Under the pieces are notes generated by a model, which saw only the letters and a program-made list of their open reading frames with translations, did not search any database and was not told where the DNA came from. Of a stretch of DNA of 64,000 bases, positions 15,702-24,089 are shown one piece after another. Made by a program: the position numbers and the translations under genes. The DNA comes from Pseudoalteromonas rubra (GTDB lineage Bacteria > Pseudomonadota > Gammaproteobacteria > Enterobacterales > Alteromonadaceae). Each line of letters starts with the position of its first letter. Position 1 is the stretch's first letter. The stretch is taken from NCBI RefSeq assembly GCF_005887095.1, contig NZ_PNCI01000076.1, positions 1-64,000 on the forward strand, read 5' to 3'.

Positions 15702-18700
15702 TATTCATCCCAGTCAAATTTGTACAGCAGGTCAATACTTTTATACAAACCACTGGTCGCTTCAATATAAAACTTCGAAAAAATCCGATAGCGCACCGCG
15801 ACTTCACTCAGCGATGCAAAGACACCCACCCGATAACTGACTTGTACACTGGGAGTCAGATAACCCGACACTTCAACTTGGGTATCATCACCACTGCCCT
15901 TGGCCGACAGGTTTACATCCTGTATTCCTATTGTCTCACCCGCTTTGGCAAAATACCCCTTGCTGCGATCTATACTCTGGGACAACAGAAATTGTGCCAG
16001 CATAGTATTATTATTACTTTGACCATCGCCTAACGGCTGACCGTTGAGCAGGTAGGCCAGTGCCTGAGCTTGATCCATCGAGGGCTGTGAATAAATCACC
16101 AGCTCGGGGCTTTGGATGCTGCCCTTCACCTCAACTCCGGCAACAACACCGTTGGCCGTTGTCTCAGGGTTACGAATTGCGCGCACATTAATATAGGGCT
16201 TGTCCAGCGGGCCATTGAAACCCAGCTGACCCGTCTCTATACTCAGGTCCTGCCCAAATGCTTTGTACTGCCCTTCTCGCAAATTAATCTCACCACTGGC
16301 CAGTAAGGCTGAAGCAAGCTGCTTTTCTAAAGACAGTTCACCTGCCAGGTAAGCATCCAAACCTAAGGCCCTAACCCTGACATCATCCAGTAAGCGCACG
16401 TCCAGATCGAGCCGATAATCCATTATCTGAGCTGACTGGGTAGGGCTGGCTTTGTCAACGATGACCTGGTCGTCGCTTACAGCGACTACCCCCTGGGGTA
16501 ACTCTTCAATTTCTATACGGCCATAAGGCACTGTAATCTCGCCAGTGACTTCTGCATATTCACCGTTGTAACGCAATGACAGCTCTGGAGTCACATCCAG
16601 AGTAACCCCGGGTTGCGGTGTTAAGGTTAACTGCTCACCACTGAGGTTTAACTTTGCGCTCATAGCGCTGTGCCAATCCACTTCACCGTTGAGCGCGACC
16701 TGACCTCGTGGCGTCGTGTTAAGCTGCCCAGTCAGCTGAGCCTGCTGGCCATTCAGTTGCACATCAAGATCCAAGTCACTAATGGCCAGGGGAAGCTCAC
16801 TCGCTTTTAGTTGAATGTCCTGTGCGCTAAGCTGACCACTTAACTTCGGCAGTGTCAGCGCACCGTCGATGTTGACTTGACCCGCAATGACCCCCGCCAG
16901 CTCCAAATCGGGCCATAATAACCGGCGTAGCAAAGGCCTGAATTTACCCAGCTCTATGCCTGCTATATTGACAAACCCACGCATCGTTTGAGGCTCAGCC
17001 TGAAGTGGCATCAGCAGCTCACCATCAAAGTGGCCTAACTTCCTAAGCGCCAGCTGCCAATTGGCTTTTGCCTCTCGGGCATCACTGTTCAGCGCCAGAG
17101 AAAAGCGGTCTATTTCAAGAGGCAAGGTCGGCACGGCCCCCTCCTCGCTAGCGTCAAGCTGCTCTGAGGCTGCACCGTATATTGTGACCTGAGCGTCAGC
17201 CATAGCCAGTTGCCCATCCAGTGCTTTTAGTTGACCCTTTGACCATTTTGCCATGGCATTGCCAGAGAATATCCCCTTAAGTTCAGCTAAATTACTCAGC
17301 AAGGGATTAAAATGCGTCAGGTCCAACTGCTGTACCTCAATACTGGCCTGACCCTGATCCCCATGCTCTGCCGCCAAGCAGATCTGCCCAGGTGAGAGTG
17401 TCCAGCATTGACGCGCCACGACTATCTGGTCCGCTTTTACGGTCAATTCCGCTGGCGACATCAACGCCAACTCACTGTTATTTAAGCGCAACATACCGGC
17501 ATCTAACTGACCATCCCAGGCTTGCTGCGCATACTGCCCACTCAACGTCAGGTCAACACTGCTGCTTGAGTTCTCAACCTGTATTGTTAGCTGGTGGTGA
17601 TCCTGATCTCCCTGTCCCACCAAGCTGAGAGACGTAGCAGGCAAATCCCCCTGAGTCACTTCTGACAGAGACACGTTCAGATCGGTCAACCAGTCTCTGG
17701 CCATATCCAGTGAGAGCGCCAATGTGCCGCCGCCTACCGACGTATCCTGATACACAAGTTTGTCCAGCCGGCTGCGTAATGTGAGGTTTGGTGCATTAAC
17801 TGGTCCGGTTGCAGTAAACTGTCCCGACAGTTGCACCTCTGCCGGCAACACTGCATTTTTTTGGTGAGCCAGTGACAACTCGCCTTGCACATTCAGTTGC
17901 TCATTGGCTGTGCCCGACAGGATGATCTGGCTGTCTCCATAACTTAGCTGGGCGGTCTGGATCTCGCCATGTAAATCACTATTTACGTTACCTCGGGCAA
18001 CCAGCTGCAAAGGTAAGGCGGCCAGCTGTCCGCTGAGCGCCAATTCATTAACCTTCACCCGCCACTGCTGACCATGCTGGGAAAAATCAAGCTGATAAGC
18101 CCCTGATAACTGGGTTTCATCCAGCTTCAGCCAGGCACCCAAAGGCAAGGCATGTAACTCGCCTTCTATCTGGCTTCGCAACCCATCTTGCCAGCTCACC
18201 TGAGCACTGAGCTGGGTATGCGCTTCACCCAATGTGAGCCCAGCCTTTTGTAACGTCAAGGCAGTGAGTCCGCCAGACGCTGCCAGTTGTATATCCAGCT
18301 CACGGTCAGCTAAATCAAGTTGCTCACTCAGTTGCACGCCAGCATGTGCATTGACCAAATAGTCAACTGCAGTCCCTTGCGCGTCGAGTGACAGCTTTTG
18401 CAGCGTATTGTCTGAACCCAGAGCAAGTTGTTCGGCGTTTACCGTCAGTGAGAAAGGCCAGTTTGGCACTGCCGGACTCACACTCAACGCGATTTTGCCC
18501 TGTGCATTACCAGACAGTGTGGCAGACAGGTCTAGTTGATTAAGGTCACCTGTAAATGTAAGGGCGCCCTGGTAATCGGAATGCTCATAATCTATTCCCC
18601 CCGACACAGCCCAGCGACTTAAGTCTGCCTGCGCTGCCAGAGTCAGTTGATGTGTGAGATAAGACAGTGACAAATGGTGGATCGACAACTCTGACTGCTC

Positions 18701-19417
18701 AGCACCGACACTGAGCCGAAGCTGCTTCAGGGCCTGCAACTCTCCCTTGTAAGGCCGATAGCTAAGCTCAGCGACTGTAAACTGTTCAATACTGACAGCC
18801 GTGGGAAGTTGTATGGCAGGCAATGCTAATGCAGGGATCGCTGTTGGCATAACAAAAGGGGCTGCAGGAGCTGGCGCGTCAGTTTGCCGGATCTGTGCAC
18901 GACTCAGCGCAAGCTTGTTGATTTGAAGGCCCTGTTCATCGGCTCTGGCTGTCACTGCCAGTTTGTTAAGACTTACCTCGTGCCCTGCTACCTTTAACTC
19001 TGCTGCCCCTAAACGAAATTGCTTGATAGCGACAGAAAATGGCAAGGACAATGGCGCTGCTTCAGTCGCCTGCTCGGGTTCGGCTGTCACCTCAGGCTCG
19101 CCGGCAGGCTTAGCCAGATGTAAGGTCACCTTGTCAGCGCTGCCTGACAGACATAAGGTAGCGCAGCTAAACCAGTCAAGGGACAGGCTAGACTGACGGG
19201 CATGAAAGGCCACTTGTTGATTCTGAAATTGTACGTCCAGCACAGCATTAGACAGCAAACGCGCCTGAGGAGAACTTACTTTCAAACCAGTTACACTGTG
19301 ATTGGCCACCCAGACCAGTAGTTTGTGACCAGGCAATGTAAACAACAAGCAAAACACCGTCACACAGAGGCCAATGACGGTGTAGCTAATACGGCGCAGC
19401 CAAGCTTTTAATCCCAT
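15701..19417 (-). CDS. tamB: TamB, inner-membrane-anchored translocation and assembly protein
   Basis: TamB spans the periplasm from the inner membrane to TamA and takes part in outer membrane protein assembly or phospholipid transport. The 1238-residue protein has an N-terminal signal anchor (about residues 10-30), a long run of beta-rich repeats and the conserved C-terminal TamB/DUF490 domain (about 900-1238) ending in YKFDWDE. This length is normal for the family. It overlaps the tamA stop by one base (TAATG) and the downstream gene in the same way, so the three are translationally coupled. Confidence 0.95.
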   Translation of the reverse strand: MGLKAWLRRISYTVIGLCVTVFCLLFTLPGHKLLVWVANHSVTGLKVSSPQARLLSNAVLDVQFQNQQVAFHARQSSLSLDWFSCATLCLSGSADKVTLHLAKPAGEPEVTAEPEQATEAAPLSLPFSVAIKQFRLGAAELKVAGHEVSLNKLAVTARADEQGLQINKLALSRAQIRQTDAPAPAAPFVMPTAIPALALPAIQLPTAVSIEQFTVAELSYRPYKGELQALKQLRLSVGAEQSELSIHHLSLSYLTHQLTLAAQADLSRWAVSGGIDYEHSDYQGALTFTGDLNQLDLSATLSGNAQGKIALSVSPAVPNWPFSLTVNAEQLALGSDNTLQKLSLDAQGTAVDYLVNAHAGVQLSEQLDLADRELDIQLAASGGLTALTLQKAGLTLGEAHTQLSAQVSWQDGLRSQIEGELHALPLGAWLKLDETQLSGAYQLDFSQHGQQWRVKVNELALSGQLAALPLQLVARGNVNSDLHGEIQTAQLSYGDSQIILSGTANEQLNVQGELSLAHQKNAVLPAEVQLSGQFTATGPVNAPNLTLRSRLDKLVYQDTSVGGGTLALSLDMARDWLTDLNVSLSEVTQGDLPATSLSLVGQGDQDHHQLTIQVENSSSSVDLTLSGQYAQQAWDGQLDAGMLRLNNSELALMSPAELTVKADQIVVARQCWTLSPGQICLAAEHGDQGQASIEVQQLDLTHFNPLLSNLAELKGIFSGNAMAKWSKGQLKALDGQLAMADAQVTIYGAASEQLDASEEGAVPTLPLEIDRFSLALNSDAREAKANWQLALRKLGHFDGELLMPLQAEPQTMRGFVNIAGIELGKFRPLLRRLLWPDLELAGVIAGQVNIDGALTLPKLSGQLSAQDIQLKASELPLAISDLDLDVQLNGQQAQLTGQLNTTPRGQVALNGEVDWHSAMSAKLNLSGEQLTLTPQPGVTLDVTPELSLRYNGEYAEVTGEITVPYGRIEIEELPQGVVAVSDDQVIVDKASPTQSAQIMDYRLDLDVRLLDDVRVRALGLDAYLAGELSLEKQLASALLASGEINLREGQYKAFGQDLSIETGQLGFNGPLDKPYINVRAIRNPETTANGVVAGVEVKGSIQSPELVIYSQPSMDQAQALAYLLNGQPLGDGQSNNNTMLAQFLLSQSIDRSKGYFAKAGETIGIQDVNLSAKGSGDDTQVEVSGYLTPSVQVSYRVGVFASLSEVAVRYRIFSKFYIEATSGLYKSIDLLYKFDWDE

Positions 19418-21153
19418 TACATCTCCGGTCCAATGACAATACTTAAACGAGTACTCTTACTGTCTTTGCTCAGCCCCCAGGCATGGTCAAGACGGATCGG
19501 TCCGACCGGCGTCAGATAGCGAATGCCAAATCCGGCACCTAATGCCCATTTTTCCTTAAAGTCATCCGTTGCCGTGCCGGTATCCACAAACAGCGCAACA
19601 CGCCAGTTGGGCATAAACTGATAGTTGTATTCAGCACTCGCTGTTGTAAGATATTTACCGCCCAGTAGCTTACCCTCCTCATCCCGTGGTGCCACAGACT
19701 GATAAGCAAATCCACGGACGCTCTGATCACCACCGGCAAAAAATCGCATATTAAAAGGTACAGCTTCAATGTCGTCAGTAATAATTGCCCCCGCTTCCAA
19801 ACGAGTCAGAAAGAAATGTCGCTGCGCTATGTTACGCAACCAGGCATTTTTCCAGCGCACTTTGATCAGGGAGGTAGAAGATATCAATGAGTCACTGGCC
19901 AGTTCGACGGAAATCAGCCGTTCATTGCCCCAGTACGGCAACATACCTCCCAGGCTCTGTTTTTTTGCATAGCTCACGCCGGGGATCAGCATTTCTGTTT
20001 TCAGCGTTTCGCCATCCTGTTCACTGGTTTCATGCTCACGTTTTAAAAACGCGGTGCGCACCCAGTTTCCGGATGTCAACCACTGCCGTTGCACCTGAAT
20101 ATTCCAAGTCTTGGTATCAACCCCTTCAGTCAGGTCGTCCTGTAACTGATATCCCCCCAGAATGCGAAATACGTCGTTGTTTGGATCATCCACAGGGATT
20201 GTGTAGGCACCACTGATATCCTGCTGACGCTGAGATATATTGAGATCCGATGTCATGGAGTGTCCCCCACTCGTTACCCAGGGTTTACTCCATTTGAAAC
20301 GCGCTTTCGCACCTAAATCGGTACTATAGCCTCCACCTACTTCATAGCTGTTAGCTGGCTTGTCGATCAGCTCAACGCGAATTGGGACAGTGCCTTGGTG
20401 CCTGAGTTTGAGCAAAGGGTAAACCCGAACGCTCTGAAAATACGGCGTTTCATTCAAAGTGAGGTTATATTGAGACAGCTTCTGGGCAGCATAAAACTCT
20501 CCCGGGCTAAATGGGCTAAGCGCTTTGGCAAACGCAACCGCCTTTGATTCCGCCGACAGACGTAGTTCCCCAAACCGATATCTGGGCCCTGCCGACAACG
20601 ACAAGATCGCAGAGACCTGTTGTTGTGCTCGATCCACACTGAGCTGTTTTTTGAGCCACTGAAAATCAAAATACCCCAGCTCCAGCAATACACTTTCTAT
20701 CTGCGCTTTGGTGGCTTCATAACGGTCATGTCTGACCTGTTCGCCTATCTGAATAGCACCGTCGAGTAACCTTGAACGCAATGCGTCGTCTTCAATTCCC
20801 TGCAGAGCAATCTCTACCTGGTGCCACTGTAATGCGACACCGGGGTCCAGAATAAGGGCGACACGCCGGGTCTTTGGGTCGAACGATATGGTGAGCGCGT
20901 GGTGATAATACCCAAGCGCCTGTAATGCCTTAGTCACGTCTTTATCAATCAGCTTCTTTCTGCGCGGCGTAAACGGCTTACCAACATATGTGCTCAGAAA
21001 ACGCATGACATTGTCATGTGCTTCATCTGATAACTCAGCGCCGTCTGGCGCCTGACTTACAGTAAACTCTGTAATACCAGATGAATCGCTTGCCCATACC
21101 TGAAATGAAAAGAGAAGAACAACTAGAATGGCAATAAACGCAGATAAACGCAC
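19417..21153 (-). CDS. tamA: TamA, Omp85-family outer membrane protein
   Basis: TamA is the outer membrane partner of TamB. The 578-residue protein has a signal peptide (about 1-21), three periplasmic POTRA domains (roughly 30-260) and a C-terminal 16-stranded beta barrel. The barrel shows the Omp85 hallmark RFFAGGDQSVRGFAYQS near residue 460 and the conserved GIRYLTPVGPIRLDHAWGL end. It is the first gene of the tamA-tamB operon and is divergent from rraB. Confidence 0.95.
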   Translation of the reverse strand: MRLSAFIAILVVLLFSFQVWASDSSGITEFTVSQAPDGAELSDEAHDNVMRFLSTYVGKPFTPRRKKLIDKDVTKALQALGYYHHALTISFDPKTRRVALILDPGVALQWHQVEIALQGIEDDALRSRLLDGAIQIGEQVRHDRYEATKAQIESVLLELGYFDFQWLKKQLSVDRAQQQVSAILSLSAGPRYRFGELRLSAESKAVAFAKALSPFSPGEFYAAQKLSQYNLTLNETPYFQSVRVYPLLKLRHQGTVPIRVELIDKPANSYEVGGGYSTDLGAKARFKWSKPWVTSGGHSMTSDLNISQRQQDISGAYTIPVDDPNNDVFRILGGYQLQDDLTEGVDTKTWNIQVQRQWLTSGNWVRTAFLKREHETSEQDGETLKTEMLIPGVSYAKKQSLGGMLPYWGNERLISVELASDSLISSTSLIKVRWKNAWLRNIAQRHFFLTRLEAGAIITDDIEAVPFNMRFFAGGDQSVRGFAYQSVAPRDEEGKLLGGKYLTTASAEYNYQFMPNWRVALFVDTGTATDDFKEKWALGAGFGIRYLTPVGPIRLDHAWGLSKDSKSTRLSIVIGPEM

Positions 21154-21329
21154 TAAATAACCCTAAAATTTACAGTGACATTATAATACCACAGCAAGAT
21201 GACGCTGACATGGGGTGGATGTACTTATCACTGTGTTATTTTTGCGCGCTTACATACAAATTTTTGCGGTCAATGCTTTTTATTTTGTGTTGGATAGCGG
21301 ACAATATCACCAGCTATATTAACTTGAGT

Positions 21330-21662
21330 ATGATTATGCAATTCCCTGATGATGACAACGGCCAGCTACTATCTGAAATTGCTGCAGCCGGTGTAGATCT
21401 CACCCAGATGCACAGCATCGATTTTTTTATTTTGTTCGAACAAAAAGCCGACGCTGAGCGTTTTATGAGCACCATCGCAGAAGATGAGTTGGCACCAAAA
21501 ACCAAATTGGATACCTGTCCAGATACCGGTGTATGGGAAGTCGTCACTTCAGTGACTATGGTGCCCGAGCACCAGCTGTTAAGTCAGACCGAGCAATACC
21601 TTGAGTCTATCGCGAACAGCCACGAGGGCTATGGCGACGGATGGGGAATACTTGCCGAGTAA
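21330..21662 (+). CDS. rraB: RraB family ribonuclease E inhibitor
   Basis: RraB-type proteins bind RNase E and reduce its activity on selected mRNAs. The 110-residue product has the conserved acidic beginning (MQFPDDDNGQLLSEI) and the C-terminal SHEGYGDGWGILAE signature of the family. I set the start at the ATG at 21330 (another follows at 21336); the frame stays open upstream to 21210 but that part is hydrophobic, unlike the family, and lies in the tamA promoter region. The protein is shorter than E. coli RraB (138 residues). Confidence 0.78.
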   Translation: MIMQFPDDDNGQLLSEIAAAGVDLTQMHSIDFFILFEQKADAERFMSTIAEDELAPKTKLDTCPDTGVWEVVTSVTMVPEHQLLSQTEQYLESIANSHEGYGDGWGILAE

Positions 21663-21678
21663 CCCTCGGACCTGAATG

Positions 21679-21703
21679 ATGCAGAGTTTACAACACTCTG
21701 CAT
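21679..21703. terminator. Bidirectional hairpin between rraB and radD
   Basis: ATGCAGAGT and ACTCTGCAT form a perfect 9-bp stem with a 7-base loop between the convergent 3' ends of rraB and radD. There is no long T tract on either side, so termination strength is uncertain. Confidence 0.6.
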
Positions 21704-23439
21704 TAGCTCTTATCTGCAGTTCGATAACTGCCCTGATAATCAAAAATCTTTTCTGTTACCTGCCAGCCATATTTCTTATGCTGCCGGGCAATTACAAAAT
21801 CTGGCGCCGACAGTAGAGTGGCATCCACCTGAACAGCCTCAGTCCAAGCGTTTACACGTACACCAGTACGACAGTGTTTCTCAAACTGGCGAACAAAATA
21901 GCCGCGGCTCGCAGGCTTAGCAAAGTCAAAGACTTCGCTCACACTGGCCCCGTCCTCATCGAAATACGTAATTTTCAGCAACTGCGCTTTAACCACTTCC
22001 CCGCTCAGGCCGCTGCATCTTAGCACCATGGCGTTTTTCAGGTTCAATGCAGCCCTCAGTTTATCGTCCGGATCAGTCAGCATCACCCCACAACTGTGGC
22101 ACTGGCGTGCGGCTATATCATTTTCAGCGCCACAACTGTCACACTCTTTAAATTTGAAACGATAGTCACATTGCTGCTCATTGCCGTCATCGTCCTGCAA
22201 CAACCCCTGACAACGCCGACCAAAGTGTTCAATGACTCGCCCTTGCTCGTCGTATTTGCCCCAAAAGACATTGCCGAACCCGCAGCCGGGACACAGCACT
22301 TGTACAGGTTCATTGTCCGAATTCGGCTTCTTACTGCCCACCTCAGGGTGAAACAGGTCAAACTCATTGGCAGCGTAATCAATCACCAGACAATCTTTCT
22401 TGCCTTCACTCAAACGCAAGCCTCGCCCCACTATCTGCTGGTACAGACTCACCGACTCTGTGGGCCTTAAAATCGCAATGACATCCACATGTGGCGCATC
22501 AAAGCCCGTGGTTAGTACCGATACATTGACCAGGTATTTTATCTCTCTGCGCTTAAAGGCCGCGATGATTTCATCTCGTTCGCGGTTATCTGTATCACCG
22601 AGCACCAGTGCTGTTTGTCCGTCTGGTAAATACCCCACAATTTCTTTGGCATGCAATACGGTCGCAGCAAATATCATAACACCGTGGCGACGTTCACTGA
22701 GTGACATTACATGTTCGATGATACTCTTGGTTGCCCGGGTATTGCTTTGCAACAGCTGGTTCATATCTGCTTCGCTGTATCGCCCGAATGCATTACTATC
22801 CAACGCTGAAAAATCGTAATTCTCCACCGCTGGATCGAGTTGTTTAGGTGGTGTCAGATAACCGTGTTTTATCATATAGCGCAGGGGTAATTCGTAAATA
22901 CAGCGCCGAAAAGGACTGGTTTCACTGCCCCGAACAAAGCCGTGATAGTGACTGTGATACACCCACCCACTGCCAAGCCGATATGGGGTCGCCGTCAACC
23001 CAAGTATCTTGAGCGCCGGGTTAAACTCCCGCAAGCGGGCGATAACCGCCATATACTGGCTGTCGTCTTCACCACTAACTCGGTGACATTCATCGATAAT
23101 CAGCAAAGAATAAAAAGTATCAATGGCCTCCAAATTTCGAGCCAATGACTGCACACTGGCAAATGTCACCTGATGAATCAGCTCTTTTTGTTTTAAGCCA
23201 GCGGAATAAATACTCGCAGATAAACCATAACTCTGATATTTCTGTGCATTTTGCTCAACTAACTCTTTGACATGTGTCATGACCAGTATTTTATGTCTTG
23301 CCAGTCGAGCCAGCTGTGCAATAACCAAACTTTTACCTGCCCCGGTTGGCAGAACTATTACTGCACTATCGTCTGACTTTTTAAAGTGGGCTACGGTATT
23401 TGCAACGGCTTCTTTTTGATAGGGTCTTAGTGTGTAAAT
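21703..23439 (-). CDS. radD: RadD (YejH) DEAD/DEAH-box helicase, apparent AUU start
   Basis: RadD is a superfamily 2 ATPase that acts in recombinational repair with RecA and SSB. Motifs in order are LRPYQKEAV (Q-like), LPTGAGKS (Walker A), IIDECHR (Walker B), GLTATPYRLG (III) and QQIVGRGLRL (VI), then C-terminal cysteine clusters CPGCG, CDSCG and CHSCG that probably bind zinc. The frame is closed upstream by a TAG at about 23454-23452, and no ATG, GTG or TTG lies between it and Walker A. The only plausible start is ATT at 23439, with AGGTG 5 bp upstream; it gives 578 residues and an N-terminus aligned with E. coli RadD (586 residues). Starting at the TTG at 23328 would remove Walker A. Confidence 0.88.
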   Translation of the reverse strand: MYTLRPYQKEAVANTVAHFKKSDDSAVIVLPTGAGKSLVIAQLARLARHKILVMTHVKELVEQNAQKYQSYGLSASIYSAGLKQKELIHQVTFASVQSLARNLEAIDTFYSLLIIDECHRVSGEDDSQYMAVIARLREFNPALKILGLTATPYRLGSGWVYHSHYHGFVRGSETSPFRRCIYELPLRYMIKHGYLTPPKQLDPAVENYDFSALDSNAFGRYSEADMNQLLQSNTRATKSIIEHVMSLSERRHGVMIFAATVLHAKEIVGYLPDGQTALVLGDTDNRERDEIIAAFKRREIKYLVNVSVLTTGFDAPHVDVIAILRPTESVSLYQQIVGRGLRLSEGKKDCLVIDYAANEFDLFHPEVGSKKPNSDNEPVQVLCPGCGFGNVFWGKYDEQGRVIEHFGRRCQGLLQDDDGNEQQCDYRFKFKECDSCGAENDIAARQCHSCGVMLTDPDDKLRAALNLKNAMVLRCSGLSGEVVKAQLLKITYFDEDGASVSEVFDFAKPASRGYFVRQFEKHCRTGVRVNAWTEAVQVDATLLSAPDFVIARQHKKYGWQVTEKIFDYQGSYRTADKS

Positions 23440-23537
23440 AGGGACACCTGACTATATTAACGACAGAGAATTTTTCATTAAGGTGTGTGGTAACGGGGTA
23501 TGAATTATGACCCCAGAAAAGGTATCTTAAACCTGAT

Positions 23538-23569
23538 AAGCCAGCCATTTTATATAATATGACTGGCTT
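23538..23569. terminator. Hairpin downstream of the H-NS gene
   Basis: AAGCCAG and CTGGCTT form a 7-bp stem with an AT-rich interior, 15 bp beyond the hns stop codon. There is no T tract after it on the minus strand, so it may be only a weak terminator or an mRNA 3'-end stabiliser. Confidence 0.45.
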
Positions 23570-23583
23570 ACACAGTGCGGTAG

Positions 23584-23889
23584 TTAGATTTTGTAATCTT
23601 CTAAGTTAACACCAACAAATGCTTTTGGTGTTTTACCGCGACCTGTCCATTCAAATACTTCACCGTCTTTTTCAATACGGTATTTTGGACGTACTTTGCT
23701 GCGCTTATCAGTTGCTGTTTCGGAAGCAAAATCTTCTAAAGACAATCCTTTTTCTTTAATCAGTGCCAAAACTTCTTTTTTGGCTTCTTCCTGTTTTGCC
23801 TGCTCATCAATGGCGGCTTGGATAAGCTCCAGCGCTTTATTCAAATCACTGTAACTTGCAGTCTTAATAAAAGATCTTATTTCACGCAT
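23584..23889 (-). CDS. H-NS family nucleoid-associated protein (short form)
   Basis: The 101-residue protein has an N-terminal coiled-coil oligomerisation region (about 10-55, rich in E, K and A) and the C-terminal AT-rich DNA-binding domain with PKYR and the WTGRGKTPKAF minor-groove motif near residue 80. It is shorter than E. coli H-NS (137 residues), mainly because the second dimerisation site and linker are reduced. It probably silences AT-rich or horizontally acquired DNA. The upstream 200 bp (23890-24089) is very AT-rich with runs such as TATATTATATTTAT, as expected for a self-regulated hns gene. Confidence 0.88.
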   Translation of the reverse strand: MREIRSFIKTASYSDLNKALELIQAAIDEQAKQEEAKKEVLALIKEKGLSLEDFASETATDKRSKVRPKYRIEKDGEVFEWTGRGKTPKAFVGVNLEDYKI

Positions 23890-24089
23890 TGGATTACTCT
23901 CGTAGATTGTTGAATTTAGAATTTTATGAGTTAATTAAGCTCGGTATATAGAGAGTATATTATATTTATCTCTTTTCAAATTAAAAGTAGTTAAATTTAT
24001 AATATCCATTGATAATTACTCAATATTAGCCACCATTTAAACTGAGTTCTCATCTCACCCCCCGTCATTGACCTCTACTGACACAGAGA

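Noticed and set aside
21210..21329. Upstream extension of rraB
   Set aside because: The extension is hydrophobic and unlike RraB; the ATG at 21330 begins the conserved acidic region.
23326..23328. TTG as the start of radD
   Set aside because: It would remove the Walker A lysine and the LRPYQ motif, which lie in frame just upstream.
23495..23514. GGGGTATGAATTATGACCCC as an operator of radD
   Set aside because: Only the outer five bases and the central AATT are symmetrical; too imperfect to call.
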